Shown in pieces: positions 11,571 to 22,980 of a stretch of DNA of 64,000 bases. The position numbers were made by a program, and so were the translations under genes. Origin of the DNA: Chinchilla lanigera (Eukaryota > Chordata > Mammalia > Rodentia > Chinchillidae). The notes beneath the pieces are model-generated. The model was not told where the DNA came from. It worked only from the letters and a program-made list of their open reading frames with translations, and did no database searches. Positions within the stretch are counted from its first letter, which is position 1, and each line of letters begins with the position of its first letter. The stretch is from assembly GCF_000276665.1 (NCBI RefSeq), contig NW_004955435.1, positions 7,677,113 to 7,741,112 of the forward strand. Reading direction: 5' to 3'.

Positions 11571-13530
11571 ATATTTTGGTTTTACCATTTCTAAACTTTG
11601 ATTTCTGTATGAACTAGAAATGTCTTTCATCTCCAGCTGGCAATAAAGCTGTATCCCATTTTCCAAGCTGGATTGCCATAATCCTACTTAATGAGTCTAC
11701 CATACCTCACTCTACAGAGCCACCAATTGAATCAGAAAAATAATCCTCAGCCAAAGAAGCAGCAGAACACTATGGTCTCTTCATCTGGATGCCATTTTTC
11801 ATTAGCTGCTACTTGATTTCTCTTCCAAATAAGAAGTATTTTGAAAAATTAAACAAACTATGGGACTGGAAAACACATGAGCCTTTTTTTCTTCTTTCCA
11901 GTTTATCAGAATAAAAACATTAACTCTGTTTACTGGGGGAAAAATTTATGGGAGATCCCCTAGTTTTGCCCTCGTATAATAAGGAAAGAATAATCTTTTT
12001 TTGCAGGTGACAGAATGTCCTCTCAGACTAGAGCAATATTTATTGGTCTCCATTATTACAACTATTAATAAATGCATCGTTGAATGAGAAAATGGTAAGA
12101 GATTAGCTGGGCTGCAAGTCTGAATGTATTTTAACATCTGCTGCTCTTTTAACAATAACATATGAGGGAAAGGTTTCTTCTATGCTTTCAGGAATGCTGT
12201 TAATCTTGCATTCCATACAAGCAAGTCTGGAATTAGCAGCATTCCAAAATAGACTGAAAATGTCATCTGAGTAAATATCTCATGAAAATCTAGTTAAAAT
12301 GGACAATAGTCTTATTTTAAGGAAAGCAGAAGACAGTATTTGATTTATATGTATTTAGCATAATTGAGTAAATGGTTCCATGTAGTACAAAACAGGCACA
12401 GAGATAGGAGGAAAGAAATAGACAAAAACTGGTCATCGATGTGGACGTGGAATTACGTGTTGGATCAGCACATTGTGCGACTTGGGATTTTTCAAAGACT
12501 TTATTTTTCTTCCATATTAAGATCAAAATTTTATAGGACCTGGAAACTCGTTGTGTTTTAAAACAATAAAAAAGCAAATCATTAAAGGAGTATTTTATGT
12601 TGTTTTATATACTAGTTGAAATGTAGATGATAAAAATATTTCAAGCTCATCTCAGCAATATCACAAGCTTGGCAAAGTTCAATGTACTTACTAAAGCAAA
12701 ACAAACATAATACTCAAAATCAGCCTGAATTTCACAAGATGGTTATAGGGCCATAATACTGCACTAACTGAAATATAATGTGGTCCTTAAAGAGTCAACT
12801 GACAAAGAAACTTCCAATGAACAAAAAATAACAGTGGTGGGTAACAACCTTCATAGGTTTTACTAATACAGATAAAAGATATTAGCTGTAGCCAAACTGA
12901 AAGACACATTTGGAGTATTTTAACTCAATATTTAAAACAATTTTCTATTTTGGTGTAAGGAATGACAATTCCAATATACAAGATTAACATTGTCAGTCTT
13001 TCAAGGTTACATAGCTACTACTGAATGGAATATCTGAGGTCTTGTGCTCATAAATACTAAATTATGGACAAAAGATTCTCAGAAGGGAGAGAAGGAGGGA
13101 GGGAGGCAGGCAGAGATGGACAGAGGCAGACAAGGAAAAAGGAATGAGAAGGACAGAGAGGAAACAGGAACATGCCAGGGCATTCTAAACTCTTTCAGGG
13201 CAAGAATCGAATTAATATGAATACTGAAGGGCATATTAGTGATTTGTCAAGCCTATGCCCATGTATGTATGTAGTAAAGAAGAAAACCAGGGTAAAATAG
13301 AGATTCAGGAGGTATATAACATTTTTGAACATGAAGTATACTTTAGCAACTATCAATTTTGTGCCACTTGTGTGTTTGATAATTTTGTGTCTTATAAATT
13401 GGGGTGATAAGAGATTATTTACTTTCAGCAGATTTGAAAGTTTGCCTTTTCCAGCTACTGTCTAGCCATGTGATAATAACTTCATAAATCAAAGGCATCA
13501 AGTTTAACCTTTACTTTGGATTATGAATCC
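11571..13530. other. Unassigned AT-rich DNA with a purine-rich tract
   Basis: No repeat family or exon recognised. A G/A-rich tract runs from about 13080 to 13170. 12990-13070 vaguely resembles antisense MIR but is too diverged to call. Confidence 0.4.
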
Positions 13531-13583
13531 TTCTCTCTGCCTTTCTCTCTCTCTCTCTTCCTCTCTCTCTCTCTCTCTCTCTG
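13531..13583. repeat. (CT)n microsatellite
   Basis: A nearly pure CT run with a few TT interruptions. It accounts for the R/E-repetitive minus-strand frame at 13511-13783. Confidence 0.95.
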
Positions 13584-14449
13584 TCTGCTTTTCTAGTGTC
13601 TGTAATAGCAATTTCTGAAAGACCAAGCTCCCCATGCAGAAGGTTTTGTGATTTGTTTTTCAGTTGGAAGCTCACATTCCTTGGATCTTTGTGGGAATTC
13701 TTTGAGGCCTGGGTAAAGGATGTGTTCCTCTGAGAGGTTACAACACAGACTGTTTCCACAGGCACAACCTTGGTCATAATCATGTCAGAACTGCCAAGAA
13801 ATCATTTTGACTAATCTGTTAAATAGTGCCTTAAATAGACTTGTACTTAAAGAACCATTAGCATGTCTTTTTGGAATTTTTCCTGTTAGTCAGTGATCCT
13901 TATTAAAGGTCTAGGATTAGGTTTGTTTAACAGTAGTTAGAGGTAGGAGTGAAAAATATTAAAGAGGGAACTATAGTTGCTATTATTCACTTTCTGATTT
14001 TTAATGGTGTCAGTTGTCCAGTTTGAAGGTTTATCTATAATTGTCACACTTACAGGATCTTTTTTTCCTTCGGTGTGACTTTTCAAATTGAATCCAATGT
14101 GAATTGTAATTGGTGATATTTCTATATTGTATACCCAAACCACAAATTCATGACTTGCTCTCTTTTGATAAGAATATTTTGTACTTATTTTTGGTGATCA
14201 CATGTAAAAATTTACTTTGAATATTTGCTTCTGAATATAATCTCTTGATCATAAAGCATCTTTTTGCAAAAGTTTTCCAAAATGGTTGTACCAATGTACA
14301 CTCTGTGTAGTATATGTATATCCATGTCATGATATGTATTTTTAAAATTTAGATTGTTTATTCTTTTTTATTTTAGCTATTCTGGTGAATATATAGTAGT
14401 GTCTCATTGTGAATTTAATTTGCATTTCCTTGATGACTTACTAAGTTGA

Positions 14450-14854
14450 TGTTACGGCTTGTATTAAATGTCCTTTCAAAGCCTCATGCACTCATAGGTA
14501 GGGCTTTCTGGAGGTGGCTGGATGCAGGGTGTGGGAATCTGGACCAAGGGTGTGTGATAACCAGATTAGCTCACTGGTTGGTTTTGCATGGTTCTGGGTA
14601 TGGATAACAGGAAGGCCCACCCTGAGTATAGGTGGCACCAACCAACAGGCTTGTACCCCAGATAGTATAAAAAGGAAAGAAAGACACACTGCTTTATGTC
14701 TACTTTGCCCTGGACTGATTCTTCTCTGCCATGCCACCTTGCCTTGGAGCCAGCCAGCCATGGACTGAAATCTCTAAAAACTGAGCTAAAATAAACCTTT
14801 TCTCTTTGTGAGTGTCAGGTATTTTGTTCCAGCAATGAAAAAGTAACTACAGCA
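14450..14854 (+). mobile_element. Rodent MaLR-like (ORR1/MT-style) solo LTR
   Basis: Begins TG ('tgttacggcttg') and ends CA ('gtaactacagca'), about 405 bp. It carries 'agtataaaaagga' (TATA-like, about 14664) and 'ctaaaataaacc' (polyadenylation-like, near 14788), then 'gtcaggtattttgttccagc'. The flanks 'gttga' and 'gctga' fit a 5-bp TSD with one change, the size expected for ERVL/MaLR. No internal region is attached. Confidence 0.8.
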
Positions 14855-14933
14855 GCTGAGCACTATCACTGTCATTAGTTTTTTAGAACATTTCATTTGT
14901 AAAATGTAGTTCATTTATTTGTCTATTTTTAAT

Positions 14934-15136
14934 TGAGCTATCTATATTTCTTTTTTTTTTTTTTTTNNNNNNNNNNNNNNNNNNNNNNNNNNNNNNNNNN
15001 NNNNNNNNNNNNNNNNNNNNNNNNNNNNNNNNNNNNNNNNNNNNNNNNNNNNNNNNNNNNNNNNNNGACCTTGCGCTTGCCAGGCAGACGCTTTGCCACT
15101 GAGCTAAATCCCCAGCCCTGAGCTATCTATATTTCT
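14934..15136 (-). mobile_element. ID-type SINE interrupted by a 100-N assembly gap
   Basis: A perfect 18-bp TSD 'tgagctatctatatttct' lies at 14934-14951 and 15119-15136. Between them are poly-T, exactly 100 Ns (14967-15066), and the antisense ID head 'gaccttgcgcttgccaggca' to 'aaatccccagccc'. The missing part should be only the rest of the poly-T and about 25-30 bp of ID. Confidence 0.93.
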
Positions 15137-15280
15137 GAAAGCAGCTATGTACTAGACATAAGTTCTTTATGGGCACTGAACAAAATTTCTATATTGTGGC
15201 ATGAGTTTGATTTACAAAATTTTCTAAACATATTTTAGTAAATTTTTTGTTCAATGTATCTCTTCGGGTTAGAGTTGTCA

Positions 15281-15778
15281 ATGCTGTTATTTTAAAAATC
15301 CTCAAATATTCCTAAAATCTTAGCAATTTTTTCACATTCTGCCAACAATTGATTTACGTAGAATGTATAAGAGAGGGAACGAGTGATTTTATTCCATATA
15401 TAACTCTAATGGACCTGGGAGCATTTTCTGAATAAAAGGAAGAAAAATCAACATGTCTGCATTATTCTTTGTCTACCTTCATCTTAAAACAAATACTATT
15501 TTCTGGATGTTCAACAGTGTCTGTTTTGAGAGGCAAATTTAGGGAAATTTTGGTACCCAGGGCTTGCTTTTTATCTGTTCATATTTCAGAATGAGTTTGC
15601 TACTTTAAAACAGATTGTCTTACTGAAAATATTTTTCTGAAAATTGCAAATACTAATAGTTCAAATAGGAATAACTGTTGTCACAGAGGAGTGTAAGCAT
15701 ACCCCTTTAGATAACCATAAGGACAAATGGAACACATAAAAGAGAATCTACTGAAAAATCCAAATGATAAGAAAAAAG
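15281..15778. other. Unassigned AT-rich DNA
   Basis: No recognisable repeat or gene signal. Confidence 0.4.
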
Positions 15779-15858
15779 AAACAGACTGGGCATGCCTGTA
15801 GTCCCAGCTCTCAGGAGGCTGAGGCAGGAGGATTGCTGTGATTTCCAGGCCAGCCTGG
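15779..15858 (+). mobile_element. B1-type SINE, 3' truncated
   Basis: The sense B1 5' half ('gactgggcatgcctgtagtc' to 'ccaggccagcctgg') stops exactly where an LTR begins. The missing 3' half is not obvious on the other side of the LTR. Confidence 0.8.
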
Positions 15859-16205
15859 TATGTTGGTTACTTTTCTCTTGTTGCTGAGACAAAATACCTG
15901 ACACTCAGAATTAAAGAAGGAAAGATTTGTTTAGCTTACAGTTTGTGAAGGTTTCAGTCCACACTTGGCTGGCTCCAAGGCAGGGTGGCACATGGCAGAG
16001 GGCAAAAGTTCCTGCCCACTGAAAAGCAAAGCAACAAGAACAAAAGGAAGAAGTGTCAGCAAGCAGCCTCTTCCTCTCCCTTACATATGCAAACTATTCA
16101 TCCCAGGGTGGGTGTAGCTCTCGCACCCATAATCAGTCAAACTGGAAAAGCCTGCCCCATGACCTTCTGAGGCTTTGGGGGGACACACAGACACAAACCA
16201 TAACA
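15859..16205 (-). mobile_element. Rodent MaLR-like solo LTR
   Basis: Same family as 4165 and 52140: 'ggttacttttctcttgttgc', 'gacaaaatacctgacac', 'ttgtttagcttacagtttg', 'cttggctggctccaaggc', ending 'caaaccataaca'. The flanks 'cctgg' and 'actgg' fit a 5-bp TSD with one change. The LTR reads on the minus strand. Confidence 0.82.
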
Positions 16206-16311
16206 ACTGGAATGAGGCCCAGCCGTGGACAGCAGGAGAGAGGCGAGTTTAGAAGGTGGAGGTGGACACTGTCTGCAAACAGGAATACGAAGAGAAGCAA
16301 GTGAGTAAAAG

Positions 16312-16697
16312 TGCTCTGGCTTGAATGTATCCTTTTCCCTACAAATTTGACTGCTGCCAAAGCGGTAATGCTAAGAGATGGGCCTTCAAGAAACTATTAG
16401 GCAGTGAGCATTCTTCCGTTTCGAAGGGGATTAAGCTTGACACAGGAGCTTTACAGAGAAATTTCATCCCTTTTGAAACTCTTGTTTTTCCATGTGATAT
16501 CTCAGCTTTTCTTTCCTTCAGAGTACACAGTATTCAAAGTTCCACATGAGGACCCACTAAGGACGGGACCCTCACTAGACAGTAAACCTGTCAGCGCCTA
16601 GATCTTGGACTTCAGAGCTTCCAGAATGCCGAGAAAGAAATCTGCGTTCTTTATCTGTTCCGATACTTGGTTAGAGCAGGGCAAACGGACTCAAGCA
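16312..16697 (+). mobile_element. MaLR (MLT1/MST-like) LTR
   Basis: It starts 'tgctctggcttgaatgtatc' and contains 'gggaccctcactagacagta', 'agatcttggacttcagagct' and 'tccagaatgccgagaaag', ending 'acggactcaagca'. This is the order of the MST/MLT1 LTR consensus on the sense strand. Confidence 0.65.
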
Positions 16698-19609
16698 GTG
16701 AGAAAGTTCTCTTCAGATTGCTTTAATTTTCTTGGTGAGATAAAGAAAAGGTCATATCCTGAAAGCAACAACAAAATAAAAATGAAGATGGCCTGATGAT
16801 TATGACAAAATTTGAAAATCTTTTGAGAAAAATGAAGACAAAGATGAATGAGGGTGAAGATAAGAATTTCTCTGCAATCTTAGAGGCACAAGTGAGTTTG
16901 AAATCCAAAACTGTAAAAGAAATAACAATCTAAAAGATCATGTAGCTCTCCCCCTCGGTCATAGAACAGTCAAGGCTACAAAGAGTACTTAAATACAATG
17001 CGCATGGAGGAGAAAGACTGTTATATTTGTGCAAACACTTACTGCAACTTAGAATTTGTTCACTTAGCAGTTATTAAGCAATATCTCAGTATGAAAAAAT
17101 ACAGGTAAGAAAACAGTGAAGGAATCACTCCAGGCTTATTGCAGACTAGATTGGGTGAATGCTATCAACCCTTGTGGACAAAATTCTTATATTTTCAAGC
17201 TTTATTAATCTCAGTATTTCTTAATTTTAGGGAATATAAATACACCTGAGAGTTACATTAAATCTAGATTTAAATCAGTTGAACAGAGATAGGACACAAA
17301 ATTCTCCATCTCTAGGAAACTCCCAGTAGCTGCTACTGGTCTGCACTACACTACATACAAAACTTCATGATACGTAATATCTAGGTGAAAAGTAATACAT
17401 TTTGTCAGGTAAATATTTTTCTACTTAATAAATAGTGTTGATGGGTTTAACTCCATTCTTTCAGTTAGCAGTAATGCATTTCAGTTATAAATGGCTCCAT
17501 AGGAAAGAGCGGATGGACACTCATAGATATGCTGTGAAAATGCTGGTTAGCACTGGTGGATGGAGAGTTCAGGTAGCTGTCCTAGCACGGATGAAGCCTC
17601 CGCCCCTCTCCGCATCGTCCCCATCTCAGGATACTAAGTAGAATTCACTTTAAGCAATTATGGGGTGAATCCATGTAGAGCACATCATAGGGGTTTTTTG
17701 TAATATAAGAGATTAGCTTCATGAATTATTCATATGGCATATTTTTTCATACTCATAAAATAATCAGGTCATTATCCATTATGGAAAATAGCTCTGCATC
17801 CATGCATGCCTGACCATACTAGAGCTAAAGCTCAAAGACAGAATTGTTTTTATTTATTTTAAATCCACTCTACCATCTTGGCTAATGAAGCAGAGTGGTT
17901 TTTATTTTATGTTGTACCTCCTAGATCAATTGGGAAAGCTGTGATTGAACTACTAGGGGATGGTGGTCAATAAACATTTAGAATCACACAAGTATAATAT
18001 AAGTTTCAAGAAGAAAATTGCTTCTTTTGTTTATTAGCATATTCTATTCATTTTAAAGTAAAGGAACTATGGCAGCATTGAGGCTGTACAGAGTCAGTTT
18101 TGGAAAGACCTACCGGGTATGCTCTTGATCTTAATAACTGTATAAACATGGCCATATCAAATAAGTACAGTGAACACTTGACCAATAATGTCTGTAATCA
18201 TTTGTTCAGAATATGGCAAGCACCTTTTTATACTATTTAGATAAATTCTTTTAATAAAGTTTAGTAGATCCTTAGAATTTTATGTTACAGTCAAAAATAA
18301 AGTCTATGCGTAGCAATGTCAGAATTCAAAGTGGTTTCTTTTAACCTCAAATTGAAAAATGTTTCACTTTATCATCTCCCCATGCCATAAAGATAATTGT
18401 AAAATTGGGCATTTGAATTCTTATGTTTAGGGCAACCCAAAACATGACAACTTGAAATATTTCCCTACTTTTGATGTCATAAAACTAGTACTTACCAACT
18501 AATTCATTGCCATTAGTCACTGCCTGAACATCCAGATTTTTTCTTCTATGATACATTCAGTCCTTGCCATAATATTTAAACTAGCATAGTTATGTTTTAA
18601 ATTTTCAATCAGTGTGACCAGAGTGATGTAGTTAACCAAAAGCACGGGACCTTGTCATTGACAGCTCAGTACACTGATGGCAGGGTAAGCTCTGCCACCA
18701 AGCTGCAACTGGGGCAATAGAACTCAGGATATGATACATGCACGCAGGAAATGCATCCAACCAGAATTTTTGAAAAAGACCTATGAAAATTTTCACAGGA
18801 AAAACATCCAGGAATATACTTGTAAGTTCTGTTGTCATCAAATTATCCACTGAAATTATATGCAATGTATAGTACAGTAAATCTCACAGGTTTTTCACTC
18901 ACTTGGGTTTACAAAGACAAGTAAACCTATTTCTGAGGAAGCTTTCAACTGTGTTTTATGGAAATTAGGAAAGTGTATTTCCCTTTATAAAAGGGTATAT
19001 TACTTAAGGTAAAATACCAAAGTAAAGTATGGAAAATCCTATGGGGGTTTAATGCTTTTAGATCGTTAGTCCTGGAAGGACTAAAATAGGTAATTTTAGT
19101 CATAAAATAGGTAATTTACTCAAACAGGATTAATTTGAATAAATCAGCCTAAAGGAAAAGTTTATTTCTACTATCAATGCATGAACTATTTTTAACTACT
19201 CATCAATAAATTAGATCTTACATGTTTCATTTTGTTTCTAAATTATCTTAATATATTTTTCATCTGCATATAATTTTAGTAACATCTATTTATAGGAGCA
19301 AAATCGTTAATATTTTCATTTAATTAAAAAATATACATACTTTTAAAATTTACTTGTTAAACCATATCTTCTGCTTTCCTTTTAAAATATAATATTCAAT
19401 ATGCATTCTGCTTAATTATGCATATGTTTAATAATTTTCACTCTTGAATTGAGCTAGCTGTGTAAAACCCTGGGTTACTTAAGTATTAACCAATTCATGG
19501 TTTTTCTTTCACTAGATTAGCTTTTTCTAGTGGGATTTATTGTCAAAATTTATCTAAATATCAGAATAGTTCAAATTTTTTTCTATTTGCTGAATAAAGT
19601 CTAATTTTA
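16698..19609. other. Unassigned AT-rich DNA
   Basis: No repeat family, RNA gene or exon recognised. A short segment near 17560-17630 has a few CpGs and a 68-codon open frame (17435-17641), with no supporting splice sites that I judge convincing. Confidence 0.4.
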
Positions 19610-19690
19610 ATGAGTGATAAAGAAAATGATAAGTGCTATGAGGATTAATTATGAGGATTTAATGAGTGATAAAGAAAATGATAACTGCTA
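19610..19690. repeat. Local direct duplication of about 27 bp
   Basis: 'aatgagtgataaagaaaatg' followed by 'ataagtgcta' is repeated about 52 bp downstream as 'aatgagtgataaagaaaatg' plus 'ataactgcta', with 'tgaggatt' also repeated between them. Confidence 0.9.
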
Positions 19691-19961
19691 AGTCAGTTTT
19701 GAGTAGTTGTGTTCATTTTGTGTAGCAAAAAGAGAAATTGAGAAGAATCCACTTTGTCAGAATTGAGAAGTCTGCGGAGACAAACCAAGCAGGAGGACCA
19801 AACCCTGAGCCAGGAAGCTGTTGCCAGCAAGTTCACGGGGGAGGTCTGCAAAAGTACGCATGAGATAAAAACAAAAATAAACAAGACAGAATCAATTAAA
19901 TCACGAGCATCTAAATAAAGACTCTGTTTCCAACTAAAGTAGCCACAACTTGCATGCAAAC
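19691..19961. other. Unassigned stretch
   Basis: A purine-rich stretch with a 96-codon minus-strand frame (19693-19983) that I do not recognise. It could be part of an unnamed LTR extending to about 20580. Confidence 0.3.
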
Positions 19962-20088
19962 TATCATCTGTGAGAACAGGCATTGAATTCGTGAGAAAAT
20001 TCGAATTCAGACACTATCTGAATAGTGCAAACTATCATCTGTGAGAATAGACATTGAATTCGTGATGAAAATTTGAGACACTATCTCC
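19962..20088. repeat. Tandem duplication, unit about 66 bp
   Basis: 'gcaaactatcatctgtgaga' with 'cattgaattcgtga' and 'gacactatct' occurs twice in a row (starting about 19959 and 20027) with a few substitutions and small indels. Confidence 0.9.
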
Positions 20089-20665
20089 AGGATTGACAGC
20101 TGCTGCAGAGTGCATCTCCATAGTCCTATCTTAATGGCAAACCCCTGAGCAAAGCCCTTATATGAGAATCAGAGGCATCAGCCTCAAATAAGAGACAAGT
20201 ATATTATTTTGGTTATACCTGCTGCAACAAACAAAAAAGATGGAATTAACAACAGGATACAGACACGTACACACCTCGCCTTCCAGACTTCATGTAAGCC
20301 AATAAGTCCACATTCTGTTTTGGCTTCCCACAACAGGGTCTCTGCACACCCACCCATAGCTAGCTAGCACAGAAAGACATGGAACGCCTTTCAGGGGCCT
20401 GCCTTCTGTCAGCTAATGTATGTCCCACCTGGGCTGGCAACAATAACTATAGGTTTGGATGGCTTCCTCCAGGAAGCAGTAAGCCTGCTATAACACAACG
20501 ATGAAGAAAGAAATTTCTCTGCACTAACAGCTGACAGGTGAGGAAGTGAAAATATAATTGTCCGAAACAACTTGGAGCTTGAAGTCATGATTTTTTTGTT
20601 CCTATTTTAATAAAAGATCAGTCTACAGATAGTTGTTGATTGCATAACAGGCTGGAAGTAGATCT
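20089..20665. other. Unassigned, GC-richer than its surroundings
   Basis: Contains 'ccacctgggctggcaacaat' and 'ggcttcctccaggaagcag' but no TG...CA boundary or TSD that I can place. It could be an unrecognised LTR. Confidence 0.3.
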
Positions 20666-20782
20666 TAAATGGTAAAAATTGGGCTAGGGATATAGTTCAG
20701 AGGAACAAGTGCCTTCCTGGCAAGCCTAAGGTCCTGAGTTCAATTCCCAGTACCAAAAAAAAAATGCTAAATAGTAAAAATT
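20666..20782 (+). mobile_element. ID-type SINE
   Basis: Sense ID body 'gggctagggatatagttcag' to 'gttcaattcccagtacc' with a poly-A tail. TSDs 'taaatggtaaaaatt' (20666-20680) and 'taaatagtaaaaatt' (20768-20782) differ at one base. Confidence 0.95.
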
Positions 20783-20855
20783 CAGCAGTAAACCAGATCC
20801 AAATCTCTGCATTGATTATGCTCATCTTCTGTTGAATTCGCCTTGCCTTAGACTA

Positions 20856-20861
<6 letters not shown>

Positions 20862-20886
<25 letters not shown>

Positions 20887-20887
20887 T
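20862..20887. repeat. (AT)n microsatellite
   Basis: About 13 AT units. Confidence 0.95.
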
Positions 20888-20904
20888 GGCTGAAGCTTTT
20901 AAAA

Positions 20905-21250
20905 AAATCTTTTGAAGCTATATTTCACGTACAGTATAATTCATTATGAAAAAATATGAATTTAATAGACAGGTATTATTTATAGAGGGGTAGGAATCAT
21001 CACAATCTAATTTTAGAACATTTTAATCACCTTCCAAAAGAACTTCATAACTATAAGCAGACACTTCCCCTCCCTCCCTATCTTCCTAGCTCAAGGCAAG
21101 TAGCAATATAGTTTATGTCAACACAGGTTTGCCATTTCTGGACATTTCACATAAGTGGAATGCTATATGTGATATTTTGCAACTTAACCTGAGAGTTTCA
21201 TGTATCATTCATATTATAGCAAGAATCAGTACTTCATTCCTTTTTTAAAT
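20905..21250 (-). mobile_element. L1M 3' end fragment
   Basis: Antisense L1M order: 'gctatatttcacgtacagta', 'cattttaatcaccttccaaa', 'gccatttctggacatttcac', 'ataagtggaatgctatatg', 'aatcagtacttcattcct'. All are typical of the old L1M 3' region. Confidence 0.75.
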
Positions 21251-21723
21251 TATCTGTCCCAAAATAGTTACTAATTTAAAATGCCTTTGGTCTTATTTCA
21301 TGTCCTTTTTAGACTGTCTCATACATCATAGAAAATTTCTGTTCTAATTGAACATACGTTTGAGTGAAATAGTTTAGTTTCAGAACCGGAGATATTTGGA
21401 GAACATTCATTCAATTTAAAGATGAGACCCACAAAAAGATGCAGTTTGCTGAAGACCTTGTAGCAGATCGGATTAGAAACCATCTCCCCACACTCCTGGC
21501 TTGATTCTTTAACACAGGGGTTTACTTAGTGTTGATTGTAATAATCTTTTATTTATCTTTAGAGTTCTGGTACTATTTTAAAATGAAGATCGTTATATGA
21601 ATTCCTTTTCATTTATGAATTATTTTATTTTACTATAAAATAGATCTTTATTTCACTTCTGTAATGTTAGGAAACTATACAAATGAATCTAATAATATTT
21701 TCCATGGTAGAAATATATCGATT

Positions 21724-21844
21724 CATTTTATATTATTCTTTTTATCTTTTTTTAGTGCCAGGAATTGAAATCAGGACCTTGTGTTTGCCAGGTAGGCTTT
21801 GTGATGCTGACCTATATCCCCAGCCCCATTTTGTATATTATTCT
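21724..21844 (-). mobile_element. ID-type SINE
   Basis: Antisense ID 'gtgccaggaattgaaatcag' to 'ctatatccccagcc', bounded by near-identical repeats 'cattttatattattctt' (21724-21740) and 'cattttgtatattattctt' (21826-21844). Confidence 0.92.
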
Positions 21845-22840
21845 TATAAAAATATTGCAAAAATTATTCACACATAAAACTGTGTACCCCATAATTTCAC
21901 TAGCAGCTTCTCTGCTTCTCAGTTTAATAGGTTACTCATTAAATAAATCACAAAGGGAACAGCCATTATAATGATACCTATCACGTAAGTACTATCATCT
22001 AGGTCCGTCTGCTTTACTGCCCTGCCTGAAACCATACGGAATGTATCTTTTCTAAAGTCACAATGAACAATGTTTCCCTCATGGTAATGTCAGAAAGCAA
22101 GATTAAAATCCTCAATGTCCTCAGAATCTACAATGAGGTTCTTTAGCTTCCAGATGAAATAAATACAGCAGTCCCCATCACAGTTTTTGGAAGCATTCAG
22201 CCTCCATTCAAGCCCACATTCCTGAAATAAAAGAACTAATTGAACAACTACACATCAAATTGCTCAGAAGTTTGTTTTTAATGTTGTGAAATTTTTCTGA
22301 ACTTTTAACCCATGTCCTGAAGTTTTCTTATGGGTCCTTATATTGATTTTCTATATAATTTCCTTAATAGCTCTGGTACTACATCATTTTATTTAATTTC
22401 TTCTGGCTGAAATCTGTTGTTTCCCTGAAAACAACAACCATCTGGATCCTTAGTGTATAATTTGAATTCTACGGTATAGAGCAGGGACCACGGGCAGACT
22501 CTGTTTTACAAAGTTATATCTACATATACTCAGAATTATCTATGTAGTGTTCATTTAACTGACTTCTCATTTCATTACTGAAGATAGAACTTGAGATGTT
22601 ACGTTATGTCATGTAAACACCATACATATTTTTGGCAGGAGTATCTTATACACAGAGAAATTGATTATAACTATTAAGTTAGTTATTTTTCTATACTGAA
22701 AATGATCTTAAATTGCAACTTGTATCTTAAGATCTACTTTCACCTGTACTTAAGTACCAGAGTGTAAATGTCAAAAGAGTTAGCTCCTAATTGCAGTATG
22801 AATTCCTAACCTCTATTCTCATCTCCACTTTTCTCCTAAG

Positions 22841-22980
22841 CTTCTTCCTATGACCTCTGGGTCCTAAAGCGCAATGAAGAACCACCAGAAGTGCCTAAGC
22901 CAGCTGAACTGTCTGATGATGAATGCTTGGAAGGGCTCCGATTCATAGAAAATGCTCATTTTATAACAGAAACCTTTTAA
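22841..22980 (+). other. Weak candidate coding exon or pseudogene fragment
   Basis: A long pyrimidine tract ending 'ttctcctaag' (22831-22840) is a good splice acceptor. In the phase-1 frame after it there are 46 open codons up to TAA at 22978-22980. The conceptual peptide is hydrophilic and has protein-like composition: a lysine/arginine start, a proline/glutamate-rich stretch, then an acidic 'LSDDE' patch. Upstream of the acceptor that frame closes immediately. I do not recognise the protein. It could be a terminal exon, a retrocopy fragment, or chance. Confidence 0.2.

Larger units (their letters stand above)
14260..15280 (-). mobile_element. L1M ORF2 3' fragment hosting two younger insertions
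   Basis: Antisense L1 landmarks: 'aagttttccaaaatggttgt', 'gtgtctcattgtgaattta', 'tttgcatttccttgatgact', then after the insertions 'gttctttatgggcactgaac'. It is split by an LTR at 14450-14854 and an ID SINE at 14934-15136. The left limit could be further upstream (13.9 kb). Confidence 0.65.

Noticed and set aside
13511..13783. Arg/Glu-repeat protein frame
   Set aside because: Translation of the (CT)n microsatellite.
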